A stretch of DNA of 40,215 bases from a virus: positions 1-40,215 of the IMG/VR virus record IMGVR_UViG_3300042516_005302; one strand, given 5' to 3'. The stretch's first letter is position 1; the number at the start of each line of letters is the position of its first letter. Made by a program: the position numbers and the translations under genes. Below are positions 16,042 through 22,111 of the stretch, piece by piece. The notes under the pieces were generated by a model. That model did no database searches. It was not told where the DNA came from and saw only the letters and a program-made list of their open reading frames with translations.

Positions 16042-16890
16042 ATGTTCCAATCAATCAAGAATGCCTTAGCTAAAGAAGATACCGGTGGATCTTCATATAA
16101 AGACATTCTTAAGTTAGAAGTAGGTAAGACATACACCGTTCGTCTCCTCCCAAATACCAAGACACCAGCAGATACATTCTTTCATTATTACTTGAATGGA
16201 TGGCAATCATTTGCGACGGGTCAATTCGTATCAGCCGTTTCATTGCAATCATTTGGTGAGAGGGATCCAATTCAAGAAGAACGTTATCGTATTCTTCGAC
16301 TCGGTACAGATGTAGAGAAGAAGAAGGCAGAGAAGGTTAATCGTTCAGAGAAGTGGATGGTTAATGCATATATTATTGATGATCCAACTAATCCCGATAA
16401 TAACGGGACAGTAAAGATTCTTCGATATGGTCGCCAATTGGCTAAGATTATTGATGAAGCTATGGATGGTGAAGATGCAGCTGAGTTTGGTCCTCGTATC
16501 TTTGATCTCAGTAAGGGCGGATGTAATCTCAAGGTTAAAGTAGAGAAGCAAGGTGAATATCCTTCTTATGTTTCTTCGCGTTTTACCTCACCAGTAGATC
16601 TTGGGTTATCGGATTCAAAGATTAATGATGTCTATAATTCAATTCATGATCTCAAGAAGATTGCTGGAGTAAAGACAGCAGATGAACTTCGCGAATTGTG
16701 GGAAGAGCATTTCCTTTGCAAAGGATCAGTATCTTCAGCAGCAGCTCCCGTTGAATCTGTACAAGCAACAGTACTTGCAGAACCAACCACAGTAACCAGA
16801 TCTGCAGCACCTGTAGCAGCATCATCTTCTGATGACGATGATATTCTTGATGATGCAACAGTTCAAGAACTCTTGAAAGGATTAGACTAA
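16042..16890 (+). CDS. 32: Single-stranded DNA-binding protein gp32
   Basis: About 282 aa OB-fold SSB. The core starts DILKLEVGKTYTVRLLPN and continues with a basic/aromatic region (FHYYLNGWQSFATGQFV). The C-terminus is a low-complexity Ala/Val/Thr linker followed by an acidic tail (SSSDDDDILDD...LLKGLD), the docking site for replication partners in T4. The zinc-finger cysteines of T4 gp32 are not seen: the corresponding stretch reads SLQSFGERDPI. I prefer ATG 16042 over ATG 16027 because a TATACA box ends 6 nt before it and MFQSIKNAL is a more typical N-terminus; the longer start adds five residues. Confidence 0.9.
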   Translation: MFQSIKNALAKEDTGGSSYKDILKLEVGKTYTVRLLPNTKTPADTFFHYYLNGWQSFATGQFVSAVSLQSFGERDPIQEERYRILRLGTDVEKKKAEKVNRSEKWMVNAYIIDDPTNPDNNGTVKILRYGRQLAKIIDEAMDGEDAAEFGPRIFDLSKGGCNLKVKVEKQGEYPSYVSSRFTSPVDLGLSDSKINDVYNSIHDLKKIAGVKTADELRELWEEHFLCKGSVSSAAAPVESVQATVLAEPTTVTRSAAPVAASSSDDDDILDDATVQELLKGLD

Positions 16891-16891
16891 T

Positions 16892-17257
16892 ATGGATGAA
16901 GATGTAAAAGGCATGCTACAACAATTCATAGGACAAACCTATGGAGAGTTAGCAAAGCTTGATCAAAACATTGTAGGGCGCACACAACATCTGCGCCCGC
17001 AGAGTCAAGATTTTAAGAATGTAGCAACCAGTATTTTGACTAATATTCCCAATACTGGTGCACCAACATCAGCTCCTGTAGTTGCACCCAGTAATATTCA
17101 ACCAAGAATTCAGGTTCAGCCAACAGGTGGCAATACTGGTCAATTAGAATTTGACTTTGATGATTCAGCTACTGCTAAAAATATCTTTGCTTCTTTGAAG
17201 CGCATTGAAGATAAGTTAAGTAATATTAGTAATAGGTTGCAAAAGCTAGAAGCTTAA
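16892..17257 (+). CDS. Small protein with coiled-coil C-terminus, function unknown
   Basis: 121 aa, starts one base after the gp32 stop, so it is probably co-translated with gp32. The N-terminal third is helical (MDEDVKGMLQQFIGQTYGEL). The middle is a Pro/Thr/Gln-rich flexible linker (about 55-85). Then QLEFDFDD (about 88-95) resembles a short clamp- or partner-binding motif, and the last 25 residues form a heptad-like helix (IEDKLSNISNRLQKLEA). Its location between gp32 and the sliding clamp suggests a replication accessory role, but no homologue is recognised. Confidence 0.7.
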   Translation: MDEDVKGMLQQFIGQTYGELAKLDQNIVGRTQHLRPQSQDFKNVATSILTNIPNTGAPTSAPVVAPSNIQPRIQVQPTGGNTGQLEFDFDDSATAKNIFASLKRIEDKLSNISNRLQKLEA

Positions 17258-17263
17258 TACAAT
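17237..17263 (+). promoter_or_regulatory. Sigma70-like promoter for the clamp gene
   Basis: TTGCAA (17237-17242), 15-nt spacer, TACAAT (17258-17263), then 6 nt to ATG 17270. The -10 position relative to the ATG again predicts a leaderless transcript. Confidence 0.4.
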
Positions 17264-17269
17264 TAATAC

Positions 17270-18004
17270 ATGAAATTATCTTTTAAGAATAAGAATAGTT
17301 TTTGTAATAATTTCCTATCACCCATTTCAAGGCTGTCAGATTTAGCTATTCTGACAGCTAAGAATAATGAAATCATTTCATTAAACAAAACGGCAGACAA
17401 TAATAGTATTCTTTATGCTCGTTGTTCAGATGCATCTATTGATAATGATCAACAAGTATTATTGAATATTCCTGATGTAAAGAAATTCATTAAAGCATTT
17501 GATTGCATTGAAGATCAAAATATTGAACTACAAATCAATTCAAACAATATTGAATATAAATCACCAAAAATTAAATTTAAGTATCATTTGCTTGAAGATG
17601 GTATTATTGCTCCTGTTGGTTTATCTTTGAATAAAATTCAATCATTTGATTTTGATGTAGAATTTACGATTGACATTGTTACTTTCCAAAACCTACTTAA
17701 ATGCAGCACATTCAATAATAGTGAAAAGATTTATTTCTATTCAGATAATGGAGAAATCCATTGTGAATTAACTGATAAGAGTAAACATAATGTAGATAGT
17801 TTTACAACCGTTCTCGCTGAAACATATCAAGGTAATGCATTATCGAAACCAATGCCATTCTTATTTGATGTAGTTCGTAGTATCTCTACATTAAGATCTA
17901 GTCAATTGCAATTCAAGATTAATTCCAGTAAAGGTATCTTATGTGTTGAAGTAGAAGAACCAGGATATTACCTAAAATATATTACTACAGCAAAAGTGAT
18001 TTAA
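17270..18004 (+). CDS. 45: Sliding clamp, gp45-like
   Basis: 244 aa (T4 gp45 is 228). It begins MKLSFKNKNSFCNNF, very like the MKLS start of T4 gp45, and shows the all-over pattern of a two-domain clamp: short beta strands with Asp/Asn turns (LLNIPDVKKFIKAFD near residue 64-78, FQNLLKCSTF near 139-148) and a C-terminal ECVE-like strand pair. In T4-type phages the trimeric clamp holds the polymerase on DNA and also activates late transcription with gp33 and gp55, consistent with the many NATAAATA promoters here. Clamp loader genes (44, 62) are not in the window. Divergent sequence, hence moderate confidence. Confidence 0.75.
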   Translation: MKLSFKNKNSFCNNFLSPISRLSDLAILTAKNNEIISLNKTADNNSILYARCSDASIDNDQQVLLNIPDVKKFIKAFDCIEDQNIELQINSNNIEYKSPKIKFKYHLLEDGIIAPVGLSLNKIQSFDFDVEFTIDIVTFQNLLKCSTFNNSEKIYFYSDNGEIHCELTDKSKHNVDSFTTVLAETYQGNALSKPMPFLFDVVRSISTLRSSQLQFKINSSKGILCVEVEEPGYYLKYITTAKVI

Positions 18005-18017
18005 TTTAAAACAATCT

Positions 18018-18023
18018 TATATA
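18018..18023 (+). promoter_or_regulatory. Possible -10 box
   Basis: TATATA ending 6 nt before ATG 18030; no clear -35 box. Listed because the spacing matches other predicted leaderless starts. Confidence 0.3.
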
Positions 18024-18029
18024 TAAAAA

Positions 18030-18377
18030 ATGAATAAGAGACAAAAAAATAAAATATCTACTCCGGGGTATTTTATTAAAAGACTCAGAGATTGCGGATT
18101 TAATGTAGTTCGTATTTTTCAGAAATATGGGGCCCATGATCCTCGAAGATGGACTGTATTGATTGATCCGGGTAGGGCATCCATCTTTGTTACTTGTTTT
18201 ACTAATAAAACATTCATTGATGAAATCTATTTTGAATTGAATGACGGTGGTATTTTGTTTCCTAAAAATTTTGCCATTTCAACCCAATCTATTGAAGTAA
18301 TTGTATCCCATTTAAACGAGAAAAATATTCAAACAATTGACGAAAAAAGCCCATACTATGTTGAAAAGAATAAATAA
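18030..18377 (+). CDS. Small basic protein, function unknown
   Basis: 115 aa, not recognised. Very basic N-terminus (MNKRQKNK), then IKRLRDCGFNVVRIFQKYG and DPRRWTVLIDPG (about 38-49), followed by a beta-rich stretch (SIFVTCFTNKTFIDEIYFELNDGG). The mix of basic helix and small alpha/beta domain suggests nucleic-acid binding, but there is no clear motif. It follows the clamp gene by 25 nt; its stop codon lies inside the late promoter of the next gene. Confidence 0.7.
   Translation: MNKRQKNKISTPGYFIKRLRDCGFNVVRIFQKYGAHDPRRWTVLIDPGRASIFVTCFTNKTFIDEIYFELNDGGILFPKNFAISTQSIEVIVSHLNEKNIQTIDEKSPYYVEKNK
18369..18376 (+). promoter_or_regulatory. T4-type late promoter
   Basis: AATAAATA ending 5 nt before ATG 18382; it overlaps the stop codon of the preceding gene. 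Confidence 0.65.
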
Positions 18378-18381
18378 TTCT

Positions 18382-18699
18382 ATGGGCGAAAATCCCGATG
18401 ATAAGAAGAAAAGAATTCCAAAAAATAATTCTGAAAAAATCGGGAAAGATCAGATCAAACAACTTTTAAAAGAAGCACTACAAGCTGATTTATTAGAACG
18501 TTCTCGTAAATCCATAGATAATAAAGTAGCTATTTCGTCTACTCTAGAGGAATTCATGAAATGTTTTATTGTATTGGGATACGACATGAACGGAAATCCA
18601 ATCAACTTAGTCCATGCAAACAGCCAACAAGACGCAGATTCCCTTTCTACGGCGGTTAATAAATTCTTTGTTCAAAACAATAACCCAGATATGTTTTAA
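18382..18699 (+). CDS. Late-expressed small protein, function unknown; may be extended by frameshifting
   Basis: 105 aa. The ATG at 18382 is chosen because a late promoter ends 5 nt before it; an in-frame TTG at 18337 would give 15 more residues inside the previous gene. The N-terminus is Lys/Asp-rich and probably disordered, then helical (IKQLLKEALQADLLERS), then EEFMKCFIVLGYDMNGN and a C-terminus ending FFVQNNNPDMF. The hydrophobic-acidic end resembles clamp-binding tails, which is only a suggestion. The last codons ATG TTT TAA (18691-18699) offer a TTTT slip site into the next reading frame, which continues for 83 codons. Confidence 0.7.
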   Translation: MGENPDDKKKRIPKNNSEKIGKDQIKQLLKEALQADLLERSRKSIDNKVAISSTLEEFMKCFIVLGYDMNGNPINLVHANSQQDADSLSTAVNKFFVQNNNPDMF

Positions 18700-18949
18700 G
18701 GTTCCAAAAAAAGGAACAATATTTGGGGTTATTGGTGGTGATTATACCGGCAAAATGTTTGTTTTAATTGGCAGTTCTTTAACAGACTGTCATTTTTTAA
18801 CTTTGCCTGATATTAAGAATCAAACTGTTTCAAAATTTGAATTAAAACGGGGTATTAAAGACGGTGTTTTAGAAAAAGTAGAAATATTACCACGAGATAT
18901 GTATCTTTTTTTAAAAGAACAATATTTATATAATAAAAAGCATAAATAG
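18614..18949 (+). CDS. Small protein, function unknown; true start unclear (possible +1 frameshift product)
   Basis: The nominal ATG start (18614) gives 111 aa, but the first 28 codons overlap the preceding gene and look unlike a natural N-terminus. The region that reads as a normal protein starts at about 18698 (KVPKKGTIFGVIGGDYTGKM), with no ATG or GTG near; TTG 18668 is the nearest alternative. The preceding gene ends TTT TAA AGG-like sequence in which a +1 slip on TTTT would join it to this frame and give one 188-aa product. The protein looks like a small beta-rich domain followed by a Lys-rich helix (MYLFLKEQYLYNKKHK). An A7 run inside a short inverted repeat (18702-18718) lies just after the junction. 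Confidence 0.55.
   Translation: MQTANKTQIPFLRRLINSLFKTITQICFKVPKKGTIFGVIGGDYTGKMFVLIGSSLTDCHFLTLPDIKNQTVSKFELKRGIKDGVLEKVEILPRDMYLFLKEQYLYNKKHK
18941..18948 (+). promoter_or_regulatory. T4-type late promoter
   Basis: CATAAATA ending 5 nt before ATG 18954, overlapping the end of the previous gene. Confidence 0.68.
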
Positions 18950-18953
18950 ATTC

Positions 18954-19163
18954 ATGGACTTCGTAAAAGCAGAAAGAATTGCATCACCCATTTCAGGACA
19001 ACCAGTCAATCCTCGCATCATTGAAAAGAGAATGGGTGATAAAATTTTCGTCGAAGCTCATTGGTATGATCCTTCTTCGGGTGCTTTCATCAGAAAAGGT
19101 TTAGTAAAGGTTTTAGATGCAGAAACTGGTAATGATATTTCGGGTTCTTGTAAATTTAATTAA
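18954..19163 (+). CDS. Very small late protein, function unknown
   Basis: 69 aa, MDFVKAERIASPISGQPVNP at the N-terminus, then a compact-looking beta segment (KIFVEAHWYDPSSGAFIRKGLVKVLD) and a short tail (GNDISGSCKFN). No catalytic motif. Its own late promoter suggests a virion or assembly role despite lying directly upstream of the primase gene. Small size and lack of homology recognised leave the function open. Confidence 0.65.
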   Translation: MDFVKAERIASPISGQPVNPRIIEKRMGDKIFVEAHWYDPSSGAFIRKGLVKVLDAETGNDISGSCKFN

Positions 19164-19175
19164 ACCCCTTATCAT
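19148..19175 (+). promoter_or_regulatory. Sigma70-like promoter for primase
   Basis: TTGTAA (19148-19153), 16-nt spacer, TATCAT (19170-19175), 5 nt to ATG 19181. Confidence 0.42.
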
Positions 19176-19180
19176 AAGGC

Positions 19181-20206
19181 ATGATCATCTTGCCTGAAGA
19201 ATATATAGCACAAAAATTCTTCCAACATGCTGGTGCACCTAAGCACAATCGTTTTAATAAAACGTATGTAGGATCATGCCCAATATGCAGAGAAGGTAAG
19301 TCTTGGTTAAAAAAACAACGTTGTTATTACATTCCAAAAAATAACAATATATATTGTCATAACTGTGGTTGGAGTTCTACACCACTTTCATGGATTCAAG
19401 AAGTAACAAGAATGTCTATAATAGACATTAAGAAAGAATTAGAGAATTATTCTACAGTATCATTAGATGATATAACAACAGAGAAGAAAGAAATTATTCC
19501 TTCTTCAACATTACCAGAAGATTGCATCAATCTGTTTGATGAACAACAAGTAGAATATTACAAAGATGAAACCGTTGTTATTCGCGCATTAGAATTTATT
19601 AAAGCAAGAAGGCTAGATACTGCATGTAATAGGCCAAAGGCCCTTTATATTTCATTAACAGATCCTGTTCATAAAAATAGATTAGTCATTCCATTCTTCG
19701 ATAAAAACAATAAGATCATTCACTATCAAACCAGAACAATCTTGTCTGCGGACAATAAGATTAAACCTCGTTATATCTCAAAAATTAATAGCGAGAAGAC
19801 TATGTTTAATATAGATCAGATCAATGATGATAATGAAGTGTTTATCTTTGAAGGTCCGTTGAATTCTTGCTTTGTTAAAAATGGAATAGCAGTTGCCGGT
19901 ATTCAAGATGAATCAGAAAAGTTATTCTCTATGAAACAACAAGATCAAATAAATTCATTATTAATGAAGGATTTTGTTTGGGTACTAGATTCACAGTGGA
20001 TTGATCAAGCAGCAAAGAAGAAAAGTCAAATCTTAGCTAAGAAGGGAGAAACACTTTTTATATGGCCAGAGAGTATAGGTAAAAAGATTAAAGACTTTAA
20101 TGACTTAGCTATTGCATTAAAGCTAAATGAAATACCTAAAGATTTTATTATGAAGAATTCCTTTAAAGGAATATCAGCAGAAATAAGATTGAAAGCAATG
20201 TATTAA
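19181..20206 (+). CDS. 61: DNA primase gp61
   Basis: 341 aa (T4 gp61 is 342). The N-terminal zinc ribbon has CPIC (33-36) and CHNC (59-62). The Toprim part has EVFIFEGPLNSC (about 223-234) with the catalytic Glu, and WVLDSQWID (about 267-275) as the Asp motif. The domain order zinc ribbon, linker, Toprim matches the DnaG/gp61 family. It makes RNA primers with the gp41 helicase encoded 5 kb upstream. The stop codon overlaps that of the convergent reverse-strand gene in the palindrome TTAA (20203-20206). Confidence 0.92.
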   Translation: MIILPEEYIAQKFFQHAGAPKHNRFNKTYVGSCPICREGKSWLKKQRCYYIPKNNNIYCHNCGWSSTPLSWIQEVTRMSIIDIKKELENYSTVSLDDITTEKKEIIPSSTLPEDCINLFDEQQVEYYKDETVVIRALEFIKARRLDTACNRPKALYISLTDPVHKNRLVIPFFDKNNKIIHYQTRTILSADNKIKPRYISKINSEKTMFNIDQINDDNEVFIFEGPLNSCFVKNGIAVAGIQDESEKLFSMKQQDQINSLLMKDFVWVLDSQWIDQAAKKKSQILAKKGETLFIWPESIGKKIKDFNDLAIALKLNEIPKDFIMKNSFKGISAEIRLKAMY

Positions 20207-20628
20207 ACACCTTTGTACTTAGGATCACCTGAAGATGCTACATATCCATTTAGCATTTGTTGGAATCCTGCTAATTCACGAGCTACTAAAGCAATCTTTT
20301 TGGTTTCTGCTGTCTTGATTGAACCAAACAAACTCTTCTCATGAGCTTTGGATAGTTGTGTTTGTACTGAATCAGGTCCTTGTCCGTTCAAAAAATCAGT
20401 AAATTCTGCAATCCTTTCAATCCAGGAATGCAATTTCTCAACCATAGCAACATTAGCTTTGGCGGCGGCGATTGAAGCTTGTTGTGTACCAGCTTCAATA
20501 TCATAATCGGATGGAGTTGTTCCTTTATCTAAAGTAGTAGCCATTGCATCTGCATCAGATAATTCTGGGCCCATATCATCTGCTTCAACTAATACGCGCT
20601 TGAATGCATTTTCAAAAAGATTACTCAT
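20203..20628 (-). CDS. Late protein, putative prohead core or internal head protein
   Basis: 141 aa. The N-terminus MSNLFENAFKRVLVEADD contains LVE-A (13-16), fitting the T4 prohead protease rule. After that come an acidic stretch (MGPELSDADAM), an Ala-rich helix (AGTQQASIAAAKANVAMVEKLHSWIERIAEF) and a second helical part. No enzyme motif. It has a late promoter and lies on the reverse strand between primase and another late gene. Ala-rich, acidic, small and protease-site-bearing proteins are typical of T4 core and internal proteins; the call is therefore an inference from properties. Confidence 0.7.
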   Translation of the reverse strand: MSNLFENAFKRVLVEADDMGPELSDADAMATTLDKGTTPSDYDIEAGTQQASIAAAKANVAMVEKLHSWIERIAEFTDFLNGQGPDSVQTQLSKAHEKSLFGSIKTAETKKIALVARELAGFQQMLNGYVASSGDPKYKGV

Positions 20629-20633
20629 GCTTT

Positions 20634-20641
20634 TATTTATT
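20634..20641 (-). promoter_or_regulatory. T4-type late promoter
   Basis: AATAAATA on the reverse strand, ending 5 nt before the start codon at 20628. Divergent from the forward late promoter at 20649-20656. Confidence 0.68.
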
Positions 20642-20648
20642 CAAATGT

Positions 20649-20656
20649 GATAAATA
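20649..20656 (+). promoter_or_regulatory. T4-type late promoter
   Basis: GATAAATA ending 5 nt before GTG 20662. The fixed spacing supports that GTG as start rather than GTG 20647, which lies upstream of the promoter. Confidence 0.65.
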
Positions 20657-20661
20657 AAATT

Positions 20662-21021
20662 GTGAGAAGACGTTTTTTTACAGAAGATAATACAATTGCA
20701 GATGCAAATCGTAATGTGACTGGAATTGGTCCTGATACATCTGATTCTTCTCTAACAGATTTAAAAAAACAAATTTCAAGTGAAGTTGAAACACCCAAGA
20801 TTTTACCTCACCAATTTCAATCCTCTGTAATTATACCACAAATTGCCAATTATATTGTTGAGCTTAAAGGTTTATCAGACAAAATTAGTGATTATAGCAA
20901 ATCAGATGTTGCGTCTGAATCAAAAAAGATGATTGCAAGTAAACTAATTGATCGCATTAATAAGATCAATGCTATTTTCGCACAAGACATTATTAAGTAT
21001 CTTGATAAATTGTCTTTTTAA
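20662..21021 (+). CDS. Late small protein, function unknown
   Basis: 119 aa from GTG 20662 (chosen from the promoter spacing; GTG 20647 adds five residues). N-terminus MRRRFFTEDNTIADANR, then polar, Ser/Thr/Asp-rich sequence and two helices (QIANYIVELKGLSDKISDY, MIASKLIDRINKINAIF). No recognised family. Paired head-to-head with the preceding reverse-strand late gene; both products are small, helical and soluble, so they may belong to the same virion substructure. This is inference from promoter type and pairing. Confidence 0.68.
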   Translation: MRRRFFTEDNTIADANRNVTGIGPDTSDSSLTDLKKQISSEVETPKILPHQFQSSVIIPQIANYIVELKGLSDKISDYSKSDVASESKKMIASKLIDRINKINAIFAQDIIKYLDKLSF

Positions 21022-21035
21022 TTTAAATTAAAAGG

Positions 21036-21443
21036 ATGTTGCGTGCTATAATTATTCTTTTTATAACATCAGGGACTATATCTTATCTCTTTTCTAATGA
21101 TGTTAAATCATTCTTAGGTTGGATGATTTGTTTATCATTTCTGCAGATTATTTTTTATAATGTTTGGAATACTATTCTAAGTGTTATTAATGAAAAGAAT
21201 CAAATTGATATTTTAAAAGAATATTCCAAACAAGGTTGTAATGTAAAATGCCCTTGTGATAAAGCTATTGATAATTTTATTCCCATTAGATTGAATGAAG
21301 ATAATTCATATCGTTGTTTAGATTGTAATAAAAATGTCCGCGTTGATCTAGAAATCAAAACATTTCTACAAACAGAACCAGTCAAATTAGAAAAATCAGA
21401 AGCTTATAATATCATATATAAAGAAAATGGAGAATCAGTTTAA
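21036..21443 (+). CDS. Small membrane protein with zinc-ribbon-like tail
   Basis: 135 aa. Two hydrophobic segments are visible (about residues 4-20 and 28-50), the first starting near the N-terminus, so the protein is probably anchored in the inner membrane. The rest is polar with cysteine motifs C68, C72-x-C74 and C94-x2-C97, consistent with a zinc-ribbon-like fold facing the cytoplasm. No known family recognised. It overlaps the next gene by 17 nt, forming a three-gene unit with 21427-22111. No canonical ribosome binding site is present; AAAGG lies directly at the start codon. Confidence 0.7.
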   Translation: MLRAIIILFITSGTISYLFSNDVKSFLGWMICLSFLQIIFYNVWNTILSVINEKNQIDILKEYSKQGCNVKCPCDKAIDNFIPIRLNEDNSYRCLDCNKNVRVDLEIKTFLQTEPVKLEKSEAYNIIYKENGESV

Positions 21444-21834
21444 TTCAAAAGAACTTCTTGAAGCTGTAGAAAAAATTTCGTCACCCACAGTTAATAATGA
21501 TGAAAGAGTAAAACATAGTGCTGTAACAAAGATACTTGAAAAATATTGTTTACAACAATCTCATAAATCTTTTCGAGCGTATGAACGTGGTTTTGGTTTA
21601 GCTAAAAAATCTACTAATATACATCTTATGAAAGATGTTTTACTTTCATATAAAAATTATATTTTAGATAATATGGAAGAAGATGAAAAACGAGCATCAT
21701 ATAAAAAACTAGATTTAATTTTTTCATCGTTAGAAAAAACAATGGATCTACTTGAACATGATTTTGGATCCAAAATTAATTATGATTTGATTTGCTTTTT
21801 ATTAGGAAACCTAGTAAAAAATATACATGAATAA
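21427..21834 (+). CDS. Small helical protein, function unknown
   Basis: 135 aa, not recognised. Helical throughout, with charged stretches (EEDEKRASYKKLDLIF) and RAYERGFGLAKKS near residue 50. Overlaps its neighbours by 17 nt upstream and 8 nt downstream, so translation is probably coupled within the three-gene unit that starts with the membrane protein. No signal peptide, membrane segment or catalytic motif is visible. Confidence 0.65.
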   Translation: MENQFNSKELLEAVEKISSPTVNNDERVKHSAVTKILEKYCLQQSHKSFRAYERGFGLAKKSTNIHLMKDVLLSYKNYILDNMEEDEKRASYKKLDLIFSSLEKTMDLLEHDFGSKINYDLICFLLGNLVKNIHE

Positions 21835-22111
21835 AAATATCGAAATCAGTATTGGTGATCACAAGATGTCAGTTGAAACGTATGCGCGCTGGCTTTGTTT
21901 GATTGAAGCTCTGGATATTGTTACAAAGACAGCAGAAGAACATAATATTGATTTGAATAAAAGAACAGATTGGATCAAACCATTGGATTTTCAAAAATAC
22001 ATTGTAGAGCGTGCTCCAGCTATGATTCATGATGTGAAGGTAGAAGAATACATCTATGATATTGAACATGCATATGCTAATCTAGAAGTAAAACCCACGG
22101 AGACCGTTTAA
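21827..22111 (+). CDS. Small acidic protein, function unknown
   Basis: 94 aa, MNKNIEISIGDHKMSVETYA at the N-terminus, followed by helices (LCLIEALDIVTKTAEEHNIDL) and an acidic C-terminus (EEYIYDIEHAYANLEVKPTETV). Not recognised. Overlaps the previous gene by 8 nt. Its stop overlaps the stop of the convergent adhesin gene (22108-22111, TTAA). Small size and composition would suit a regulatory or anti-host protein, but nothing in the sequence shows this. Confidence 0.65.
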   Translation: MNKNIEISIGDHKMSVETYARWLCLIEALDIVTKTAEEHNIDLNKRTDWIKPLDFQKYIVERAPAMIHDVKVEEYIYDIEHAYANLEVKPTETV

